A DNA stretch of 64,000 nucleotides, from assembly GCF_900107965.1 (NCBI RefSeq), contig NZ_FNVU01000017.1, positions 62,001 through 126,000 of the forward strand, in the 5' to 3' direction. The stretch is from Actinacidiphila yanglinensis. Its GTDB lineage: Bacteria > Actinomycetota > Actinomycetes > Streptomycetales > Streptomycetaceae. Below the pieces are notes generated by a model. That model did no database searches. It worked only from the letters and a program-made list of their open reading frames with translations, and was not told the DNA's origin. Positions 34,221 to 41,900 of the stretch are shown piece after piece (positions within the stretch are counted from its first letter, which is position 1; every line of letters starts with the position of its first letter). A program made the translations under genes and the position numbers.

Positions 34221-34258
34221 AGTCCCTGGGCGCACCGTGTCACGCGGGCCCAAGGACT
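34221..34258 (-). terminator. Hairpin after the IspD-SDR gene
   Basis: AGTCCTTGGGC pairs with GCCCAGGGACT on the minus strand (11 bp with one U-G, 16-nt loop), starting 21 bases past the stop. It may end or attenuate transcription before the TagF-like gene. Confidence 0.55.
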
Positions 34259-34279
34259 GTCGATCCGATCGTGCCACGG

Positions 34280-35779
34280 TTACTGCTCGTCCTCCCCCTG
34301 GGCGAGGACGTGTGCCAGCGCGCGCTCGATTCCCGAGGCACCGGACAGGCCGTGCATCGGATCCTGCTGGCGGACGTCGATGACGTGCCCGGTGAGGGTG
34401 GACAGCAGGACGTCGAGCGAGGTGCGGGCGACCGCCTCCGAGGAGAGCAGGGAGCCGGCCGGTTCCTGGCCGAACGCCTTGGTGCGCATCGGGGTGGCGG
34501 TCCGCTCGGGGTTGACGCAGTTGACCCGGATGCCGTCGCCGGCCCACTCGTCGGCCAGTGCCTGGGTGAGATTCACCATGGCGGCCTTGGTGGAGGAGTA
34601 CAGGCTGTACTCGGCCCGGCCCCGGGTGTAACTGCTGGAGGTGTAGAGCAGGAGCTGGCCGCGGGTCTCGGCGAGGTACTTGTGGGAGGCGCGGGCGATC
34701 TGCACCGGGGCCAGGTAGTTGACCCGCAGCGCCTCCTCGATGGTGGCGTTGTCGGTCTCGGCGAGTCGGCCGATCCGCAGCACGCCCGCGGTGTTCACCA
34801 CGTAGTCGACCCGTCCGGTCTCCGCGTAGGCCCGCGACAGCGCGTCGTCCACGTGCTCGGGGTCCTCGACGTGGGTGCCGGTGGTGGAGCGGCCCAGCGC
34901 GAAGACCTTCGCCCCGTATCCCTCGGCCATCGCCGCGATGTCGGCGCCGATGCCGTAGGAGCCGCCGAAGACCACCAGGGTCTTGTCGGCGAGCAGCTCG
35001 CGGTAGGCGGCCTCGTCGGACTGGCCGGGGGCCGCGGTGGAGGCGAGCTGGAAGAGCTTGTCGGCGATGAAGACGTCCACCGGGGTGGTCACCTTCATGT
35101 TGTGCTCGTCACCCGGGACCACGTAGATCGGCACGTCCGGCAGGTAGCGCAGCACCACCGAGCAGTCGTCGGTCGCCTGGAAGTTCGGGTCGCCGCCGGC
35201 GATCTCGTAGGCACGGCGGATGGTGGACAGCCGGAACGCCTGCGGGGTCTGTCCGCGGCGCAGCCGGGAACGGTCCGGCACCTCGGTGATGAACTCGCCG
35301 TCGCCGCCGTGGGTGCGGGTGACGATGATGGTGTCCGCGGACGGGATCGCCACGTCCACCGCTTCGTACCGCTCCAGGGCCGCCACGCAGTCGGCGATCA
35401 CCCGCTGGGAGATCAGCGGGCGGACCGCGTCGTGGAACAGCACGTTGCGGTCCTGGCCGGGCTCCAGGTCCTCGCTCAGCGCGGCGATGGCCCGCTCGGT
35501 GGTCTCGTTGCGCGTCGCGCCGCCCTCGATCACCTGGCTGACCTTCTTCAGGCCGGCCTTGGTGACGATCTTCTCGACGTCCGGGACGTAGCCCGGTGCC
35601 ATCAGCACGATGATGTCGTCGATCGCTTCGGACTGCTCGAAGATGGCGAGCGTGTGCTCGATCACCGCCTTGCCGGCGATCTTCAGCAGTTGCTTGGGAA
35701 TCGACAACCCGACCCGCTGTCCGGTGCCGCCGGCGAGCACGACGGCGGTGGTACGGGTCTGGGCAAGGTGCTGGGACAC
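34280..35779 (-). CDS. Bifunctional cytidylyltransferase / SDR reductase (CDP-ribitol synthesis, Acs1/Bcs1-like)
   Basis: A 499-residue fusion. Residues 8-235 are an IspD/TarI-type cytidylyltransferase: AVVLAGGTGQRVGLSIPKQL, GGATRNETTERAI, VLFHDAVRPLIS and QTPQAFRLSTI. Residues 255-490 are a short-chain dehydrogenase: LVVFGGSYGIGADIAAMAEG binds NADP, NTAGVL follows, SSSY gives the catalytic Ser, and YSLYSSTKAAM the YxxxK. This order matches Haemophilus Acs1/Bcs1, which reduces ribulose-5-phosphate and makes CDP-ribitol. The GTG at 35779 follows AGGTAGG. The TagF-like polymerase is the next gene, supporting a polyol-phosphate polymer. A housekeeping IspD role is unlikely. Confidence 0.88.
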   Translation of the reverse strand: MSQHLAQTRTTAVVLAGGTGQRVGLSIPKQLLKIAGKAVIEHTLAIFEQSEAIDDIIVLMAPGYVPDVEKIVTKAGLKKVSQVIEGGATRNETTERAIAALSEDLEPGQDRNVLFHDAVRPLISQRVIADCVAALERYEAVDVAIPSADTIIVTRTHGGDGEFITEVPDRSRLRRGQTPQAFRLSTIRRAYEIAGGDPNFQATDDCSVVLRYLPDVPIYVVPGDEHNMKVTTPVDVFIADKLFQLASTAAPGQSDEAAYRELLADKTLVVFGGSYGIGADIAAMAEGYGAKVFALGRSTTGTHVEDPEHVDDALSRAYAETGRVDYVVNTAGVLRIGRLAETDNATIEEALRVNYLAPVQIARASHKYLAETRGQLLLYTSSSYTRGRAEYSLYSSTKAAMVNLTQALADEWAGDGIRVNCVNPERTATPMRTKAFGQEPAGSLLSSEAVARTSLDVLLSTLTGHVIDVRQQDPMHGLSGASGIERALAHVLAQGEDEQ

Positions 35780-35880
35780 GTGAAACCTACCTAGCGGCAA
35801 CAAGAGATTACGGGGATCGTCTCACCCCCGGTAACCGTCTCGCAAGGCGGGGTTCACCGTGGTGCCCTTGCGACGACGCC

Positions 35881-35927
35881 CCTGGCGTGCGCGGCTTCTT
35901 CTCGCGGAAGGAGCCGCGCACACCAGG
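35881..35927 (-). terminator. Long hairpin downstream of obg
   Basis: GTGCGCGGCTTCTTC (35887-35901) pairs with GAAGGAGCCGCGCAC (35907-35921) around a 5-nt loop with one mismatch; CCTGG/CCAGG extends the stem. It lies about 107 bases past the obg stop. Its right arm merges into dispersed element copy 4. Confidence 0.6.
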
Positions 35928-35942
35928 GGCGCGGGGAACTGC
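35925..35942 (+). repeat. Dispersed intergenic element, copy 4
   Basis: AGGGGCGCGGGGAACTGC, preceded by the same GGAGCCGCGCA motif that precedes copy 3. The sequence diverges after the core. Confidence 0.8.
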
Positions 35943-36033
35943 TCTGCGGAGCTTCGCCCGGAAGGCGCCCCCGCAGCAGGTCACCGGCGGAAAGTCCGGC
36001 GGCCACGCGGACGAGCGGCTCGGGCGAGCCCCG

Positions 36034-37476
36034 TCACCCCCCGAAGGGGTGGAACTCGTCGTAGGCCTCCGCCGCCTCGTCGTGCTCGGCCTGGCGGTCG
36101 CGGCGGCGCGAGGCGGCCGGACGCGGGGCGTCGAAGCGATGGTCCTCGCCGCGCCGGCCCAGCATCTCCGCGCCCGCGGCCAGCGACGGCTCCCAGTCGA
36201 AGACCACTGCCTCGTCCTCGGGGCCGATGGCGACGCCGTCCCCCGCCTTCGCACCGGCCTTGACGAGCTCGTCCTCGACGCCGAGCCGGTTGAGCCGGTC
36301 CGCGAGGTAGCCGACGGCCTCGTCGTTGGTGAAGTCGGTCTGCCGCACCCAGCGCTCGGGCTTCTCGCCGCGCACCCGGTACAGCTCGCCGTCGTACTCG
36401 ACGGTGAACCCGGCATCGTCGACCGCCTGCGGCCGGATCACCACGCGGGTGGACTCCTCGGCCGGGCGCGCCGCCCGCGTCTCGGCCACGATCCCGGCCA
36501 GCGCGAACGACAGCTCCTTGAGCCCGGCGTGCGAGACCGCGGACACCTCGAAGACCTGGTAGCCGCGCGCCTCCAGCTCGGGCCTGATCATCTCCGCGAG
36601 GTCCTGCCCGTCGGGCACGTCGATCTTGTTGAGCACGACCAGCCGGGGCCGGTCCTCCAGCCCGCCGCCGTACGCCCGCAGCTCCGCCTCGATGACGTCG
36701 AGGTCGGTCACCGGGTCGCGGTCGGACTCCAGGGTCGCGGTGTCCAGCACGTGCACCAGCACCGAGCAGCGCTCGACGTGCCGCAGGAACTCCAGGCCCA
36801 GGCCGCGGCCCTGGCTCGCCCCGGGGATCAGCCCGGGCACGTCGGCGATCGTGTAGACGGTCGACCCCGCGTGGACCACGCCCAGGTTCGGCACCAGTGT
36901 GGTGAACGGGTAGTCGGCGATCTTCGGCTTGGCCGCGGACAGCACCGAGATCAGCGACGACTTCCCCGCACTCGGGTAGCCGACCAGCGCCACGTCGGCG
37001 ACGGTCTTGAGCTCCAGCACGATGTCCCGGGCCTGCCCGGGCACCCCGAGCAGCGCGAACCCGGGCGCCTTGCGCCGGGCCGAGGCCAGCGCCGCGTTGC
37101 CGAGGCCGCCGCGCCCGCCCTGCCCGGCGATGTACTGCGTGCCCTGGCCCACCAGGTCGGCCAGCACGTTCCCGTGCCTGTCCTGGACCACGGTGCCGTC
37201 GGGCACCGGCAGCACCAGGTCGACGCCGTCCTTGCCGGAGCGGTTGCCGCCCTCGCCCGGCTTGCCGTTGGTCGCCTTGCGGTGCGGGCTGTGGTGGTAG
37301 TCGAGCAGGGTGGTCACGTCCTGGTCGACGACGAGGATCACGTCCCCGCCCCGGCCGCCGTTGCCGCCGTCGGGCCCGCCCAGCGGCTTGAACTTCTCCC
37401 GGTGCACGGAGGCGCAGCCGTGGCCCCCGTTACCCGCGGCGACGTGCAGTTCGACGCGGTCCACGAAGGTGGTCAT
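36034..37476 (-). CDS. obg: GTPase Obg (CgtA)
   Basis: A 480-residue Obg GTPase, needed for late 50S assembly; in Streptomyces it also influences differentiation. The glycine-rich Obg fold covers 1-158 ([34 protein letters not shown]). The G domain has the P-loop [14 protein letters not shown] near 164-177, switch [17 protein letters not shown] and the NKID base-recognition motif. An OCT domain (about 340-425) and an acidic/basic tail complete it. GGAGGAAG lies before the ATG. It follows rpmA and rplU on the same strand, the classic order, with a strong hairpin between rpmA and obg. Confidence 0.98.
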   Translation of the reverse strand: MTTFVDRVELHVAAGNGGHGCASVHREKFKPLGGPDGGNGGRGGDVILVVDQDVTTLLDYHHSPHRKATNGKPGEGGNRSGKDGVDLVLPVPDGTVVQDRHGNVLADLVGQGTQYIAGQGGRGGLGNAALASARRKAPGFALLGVPGQARDIVLELKTVADVALVGYPSAGKSSLISVLSAAKPKIADYPFTTLVPNLGVVHAGSTVYTIADVPGLIPGASQGRGLGLEFLRHVERCSVLVHVLDTATLESDRDPVTDLDVIEAELRAYGGGLEDRPRLVVLNKIDVPDGQDLAEMIRPELEARGYQVFEVSAVSHAGLKELSFALAGIVAETRAARPAEESTRVVIRPQAVDDAGFTVEYDGELYRVRGEKPERWVRQTDFTNDEAVGYLADRLNRLGVEDELVKAGAKAGDGVAIGPEDEAVVFDWEPSLAAGAEMLGRRGEDHRFDAPRPAASRRRDRQAEHDEAAEAYDEFHPFGG

Positions 37477-37533
37477 GGGTGCTTCCTCCAGAACGTACGG
37501 GTGTGTCCGGCTCTCACCGGGCTTGAACGCGCC

Positions 37534-37579
37534 GAGGGCGGCCCCGCTTCCCGGAGTCCGGGGAAGCGGGTCCGCCCTC
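37534..37579 (-). terminator. Strong hairpin between rpmA and obg
   Basis: GAGGGCGGCCCCGCTTCCC pairs with GGGAAGCGGGTCCGCCCTC: 19 bp with one internal mismatch and an 8-nt loop. It begins 21 bases past the rpmA stop and ends 58 bases before the obg ATG. It probably ends or attenuates the ribosomal-protein transcript, so obg may need read-through or its own promoter. Confidence 0.8.
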
Positions 37580-37599
37580 GAAGGTTGTCGCGGCCTGCC

Positions 37600-37854
37600 T
37601 CAGGCGGCCGGGACGATGTTGATCACGCGGCGACCGCGCTTCACGCCGAACTCGACCGCACCGGCCGACAGCGCGAAGAGCGTGTCGTCCTTGCCGATGC
37701 CGACGCCGGAGCCGGGGTGGAAGTGGGTGCCACGCTGGCGGATGATGATCTCACCGGCGTTGACGACCTCGCCGCCGAAGCGCTTGACGCCGAGCCGCTG
37801 AGCGTTGGAGTCGCGACCGTTCCGGGTGGACGATGCGCCCTTCTTGTGTGCCAT
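37600..37854 (-). CDS. rpmA: 50S ribosomal protein L27
   Basis: An 84-residue bL27. It starts [20 protein letters not shown], so no cleavable firmicute-type leader is present. [22 protein letters not shown] and [18 protein letters not shown] are fully conserved. Its N-terminus reaches the peptidyl-transferase centre. It lies 14 bases downstream of rplU. Confidence 0.99.
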   Translation of the reverse strand: MAHKKGASSTRNGRDSNAQRLGVKRFGGEVVNAGEIIIRQRGTHFHPGSGVGIGKDDTLFALSAGAVEFGVKRGRRVINIVPAA

Positions 37855-37868
37855 CTCTCCTCAGTCCC

Positions 37869-38192
37869 TTACTTCGCAGCCGCAGCGGGGATGCCAGTGA
37901 TCTTCAGCGCCGTGTACTGCTGGCGGTGACCCTGGCGACGGCGGTAACCGGTCTTGTTCTTGTAGCGCAGGATGTCGATCTTCTGGCCCTTGTGGTGGTC
38001 CACGATCTCGGCCTCGACCTTGATCCCGGCGAGCACCCACGGGTCGCTGGTGACGGCCTCGCCGTCGACGACGAGCAGCGTCGAGAGCTCGACCGCGTCG
38101 CCGACCTTGCCGGTGGGAATCCTGTCAACCTCGACGATGTCGCCGACGGCCACCTTGTGCTGGCGGCCACCACTACGCACGATCGCGTACAC
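37869..38192 (-). CDS. rplU: 50S ribosomal protein L21
   Basis: A 107-residue bL21. [20 protein letters not shown], the beta-barrel core, and the 23S rRNA-binding [20 protein letters not shown] are conserved. The start is GTG at 38192. About 195 bases without a gene precede it, probably promoter and leader; no classical L21 leader structure was recognised by eye. Confidence 0.99.
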   Translation of the reverse strand: MYAIVRSGGRQHKVAVGDIVEVDRIPTGKVGDAVELSTLLVVDGEAVTSDPWVLAGIKVEAEIVDHHKGQKIDILRYKNKTGYRRRQGHRQQYTALKITGIPAAAAK

Positions 38193-38387
38193 GCGGAACT
38201 CACTCTCTCGCTCGATTTCGAACCCCTGATGCCAGCACCCCAGTCCTGCGGCGGGGGGCCTCTCCCGAAGTGGATCCGGGAGGAATGTGCTCAGTGGAAG
38301 GCGCAGAAACGCCGAGGATCCAGGCTACGGAGTCCACCCGTCCCTGGTCAAATCCGGTCCGGGCCGGCCCGGACCGGTGCCGCGCGG

Positions 38388-38717
38388 TCAGCCGTGCGCG
38401 TTGCCGCCGCCGAGGTACAGCACCGCCACCCCGATGATGATCAGCGCGGCGCCCAGGGCCGTGGTGGGCGTGATCCGCTCGCCGTAGATCACCGCCCCGC
38501 CCGCGAGCGCGCCCACCGTGCCGAGGCCGGACCAGATCGCGTAGACCGGGCCGACGTCGAGGCTCTTGAGCGCCAGGGCGAGCAGCACGAAGGCGGCGAC
38601 GTAGCCGACGGCCACCACCACGGAGGGCAGCGGCCGGGTGAACCCGTGCGAGCCGCGCAGCGAGAGGGTCGCCGTCACCTCGGACACGATGGCGCACGCG
38701 ACCAGGACGTAGGGCAT
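38388..38717 (-). CDS. Small multidrug resistance (SMR) family efflux protein
   Basis: A 109-residue protein with four membrane helices. The essential Glu is present at residue 13 in LVACAIVSEVTATLSLRGS. GFTRPLPS, the loop before helix 2, and VGPVYAIWSGLGTVG in helix 3 (YAxWxGxG) are SMR signatures, followed by IYGERITPTTALGAALIIIGV. The family couples proton entry to export of cationic drugs, and members work as dual-topology or paired dimers. GGGGAGAGAG lies before the ATG. It stands alone between rne and rplU, so no partner is visible; a homodimer is likely. Confidence 0.93.
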   Translation of the reverse strand: MPYVLVACAIVSEVTATLSLRGSHGFTRPLPSVVVAVGYVAAFVLLALALKSLDVGPVYAIWSGLGTVGALAGGAVIYGERITPTTALGAALIIIGVAVLYLGGGNAHG

Positions 38718-38875
38718 CAGCTCTCTCCCCCCGGGCCGGGGACCCGCTGTCCCGGCCCCTCCCGCGGCGCGCCGATCCGTACGCCGTTCCGCACGTGATG
38801 CCGGACACCGCTTCGTACGCCGTCCGCTAAGTGGCCCCGTACACCGTTCCGCACGCCACACCCTCCCGCTCATGG

Positions 38876-38905
38876 GTGCGGCCCCTTCCGAGGAAGGAGC
38901 CGCAC
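38876..38905 (-). terminator. Terminator after the RNase E/G gene
   Basis: GTGCGGCCCCTTCC pairs with GGAAGGAGCCGCAC (14 bp; one C/A mismatch that becomes G-U on the minus transcript). It lies 24 bases past the stop codon. Confidence 0.7.
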
Positions 38906-38929
38906 ACGACGTCCCGCGCGACGTCTCCG

Positions 38930-41900
38930 CTACTCCGCGGAGCTGGCCGCCTTCTTGGTGGCGGCCTTCTTCGCCGTCGCCTTCGTGGTCGTCTTCTTGG
39001 CCGCCGCCTTCTTCGTGACGGTCTTCTTGGCCGTCTTCTTGGCCGCGGCCTTCTTCGCCGGCGCCTTGCGGGTCGCCCGCTTCTTGGGCTCCGCCTCGGC
39101 CTCGGCCGCCTCCGTCTCGGTGGTCGAGGACGCGGGCTCGGCGGCCGGTACGACCACCACCGCCGCCTCCTCGGCCGCGGCGGGAGCGCCCGCCGGGGCG
39201 GTCGCCTTCCGGGTCGCACGGCGACGGGTACGCGCCGGCGGCTCGGTCGACACGACCGGCTCCGGCTCCGGCTCGGCCGCGGCCTCGGCCGGCGCGGACT
39301 CCGCGCTGACCACGACCACCGCCGCCTCCTCGGCCGCGGCGGGAGCGCCCGCTGGGGCGGTCGCCTTCCGCGTGGCACGGCGACGGGTACGCGCCGGCGG
39401 CTCGGTCGACACGACCGGCTCCGGCTCGACCGGCGTCTCGACGTCGGGCTCGCTGACCGGCACGACCACGACGGCCGGCTCGGGCTCGTGGTCGGCGGCG
39501 GCCGGGGCACCCGCGGGCGCGGTGGCCTTGCGGGCACCGCGGCGCCGGCCGCGGCCACGGGAGCCGTTCGCGGCGGCCTCCGCCTCGGCGGCGCTGCCGA
39601 ACCACTCCTCCTCGGGGTCGCCGACCGCGGGCACCAGGTCCGACTCGCCGACCTCGATCGGCTCCAGCTCCGGGAGCTCGGCCTCCTCGCCCTGGGCCTC
39701 GGTCTCCACGGCCACCTCGTGCTCGTGGTCGTGCTCGCCCGCACCCGCGGCGCCGCGGCGCCGCTTGCGCTTGCCGCCGCCACCGGTGGTGGTGGCCTGG
39801 TCCATGTGGACGATGACGCCCCGGCCGTTGCAGTGCACGCACGTCTCGGAGAAGGACTCCAGCAGCCCCTGTCCGACCCTCTTGCGGGTCATCTGCACCA
39901 GGCCCAGCGAGGTGACCTCGGCCACCTGGTGCTTGGTCCGGTCCCGGCCCAGGCACTCCAGCAACCGCCGCATCACCAGGTCGCGGTTGGACTCCAGCAC
40001 CATGTCGATGAAGTCGACCACGACGATGCCGCCGAGGTCGCGCAGCCGCAGCTGGCGGACGATCTCCTCGGCCGCCTCCAGGTTGTTGCGGGTGACGGTC
40101 TCCTCGAGGTTGCCGCCCTGCCCGGTGAACTTGCCGGTGTTGACGTCGACCACGACCATCGCCTCGGTCTTGTCGATCACCAGCGAACCGCCGGACGGCA
40201 GCCACACCTTGCGGTCCAGCGCCTTCAACAGCTGCTCGTCGATCCGGTAGTTGGCGAAGACGTCGACCTCCGGCGTCCACCGCGACAGCCGGTCGACCAG
40301 GTCGGGCGCCACGTGCGAGACGTACTCGTGCACGGTGGACCACGCCTCGTCGCCGCTGACGATGACCTTCGAGAAGTCCTCGTTGAAGATGTCGCGGACC
40401 ACGCGCACGGTCATGTCCGGCTCGCCGTACAGCAGCGTGGGCGCGTTGCCGGTCTTGGACTTGCGGCGGATGTCCTCCCACTGCGACTGGAGCCGCTCCA
40501 CGTCGCGGCGCAGCTCGTCCTCGCTGGCGCCCTCGGCGGCGGTGCGGACGATCACGCCCGCGTCCTCCGGGACGACCTTCTTCAGGATGGACTTCAGCCG
40601 GGCCCGCTCGGTGTCGGGCAGCTTGCGGCTGATGCCGGTCATCGAGCCCTCGGGCACGTAGACCAGGTACCGGCCGGGCAGCGAGACCTGGCTGGTCAGG
40701 CGGGCGCCCTTGTGGCCGATCGGGTCCTTGGTGACCTGCACGAGCACCGGCTGGCCGGACTTGAGCGCGGACTCGATCCGGCGCGGGCCGCCGGACATGC
40801 CCAGCGCCTCGAAGTTGACCTCGCCCGCGTACAGCACCGCGTTGCGGCCCTTGCCGATGTCGACGAAGGCGGCCTCCATCGACGGCAGCACGTTCTGCAC
40901 CTTGCCGAGGTACACGTTGCCGACGTAGGAGGTCGACTGCTCCTTGTTCACGTAGTGCTCGACGAGGACGTTGTCCTCCAGCACGCCGATCTGGGTGCGC
41001 TCGCCGTTCTGCCGGACCACCATGACGCGCTCGACCGCCTCGCGGCGGGCCAGGAACTCGGCCTCGGTGATGATCGGCACCCGGCGCCGGCCCTGCTCGC
41101 GGCCCTCGCGGCGGCGCTGCTTCTTCGCCTCCAGGCGGGTGGAGCCCTTGATGGACTGCACCTCGTCGGAACCGGTGCCGCCCTCGTAACGGGAGCGCGG
41201 CTCGCGGACCTTGGTGACGGTGCGCTCGGGGTCGTCGGACCCGGCGGCGGTGTCGTCGCCACCGTCCGAGCCGCGGCGGCGACGACGGCGGCGACGACGG
41301 CTGCTGGACGACGAGCCGCCCTGCCCCTCGTCGTGCTCGTGGTCGTCCTCGCCCGCGGCGCCCTCGTCCTCGTCGTGGCCCTCGGCGGACTCGTCGGACT
41401 CCTCGTCGGAGCCGCCGTCCTCGTGGTCCTGGTCACCGGACTCGCCCCGGCGACGGCGGCGGCCGCCACGGCGGCGACGGCGGGACGGGCGGTCCTCGTC
41501 GTGCTCCGACTCGGCCCCGTCGTGGTCCTCCGCCTCGTCGCCTTCGTCGGCGCCCTCGTCGGTGTCCTGCGCGGACTCGACCTCGGGCTCGTCGGCGGCG
41601 ACGGCCGGCGACTGCTCGGGGGCGCTGCCGCGGCGACGGCGGCGACGGCGCGGGGTGTGGTCCTCGTCGGCCTCGGTGTCCGCCTCCGCCTCGGCGGCGG
41701 GGGCCTCGGCCTCGGCCGGTGCCTGCTCGGCGGCGTCGGGTGCCTGGAACACAGGCGGCTGGAAGACCGCCACGGCCGGGCGGGTGGCACGGCGGCGGCC
41801 GCGGGTGGGCGCGGGCTCGTCCGCCGCGGGCTCCTGCGCGGCGGCCGGCTCGGCCTCCTCGGTACGCACCTCGATCGCGATGGAGTCGACGGGGATGCCG

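Noticed and set aside
18500-35779. The sugar cluster as part of an antibiotic biosynthetic cluster
   Set aside because: No polyketide, peptide or other scaffold synthase is present; a polyol-phosphate polymerase and flippase point to a wall polymer.
34280-35779. IspD domain as the housekeeping MEP-pathway enzyme
   Set aside because: It is fused to an SDR and followed by a TagF-like gene; housekeeping ispD in actinomycetes normally pairs with ispF, which is absent here.
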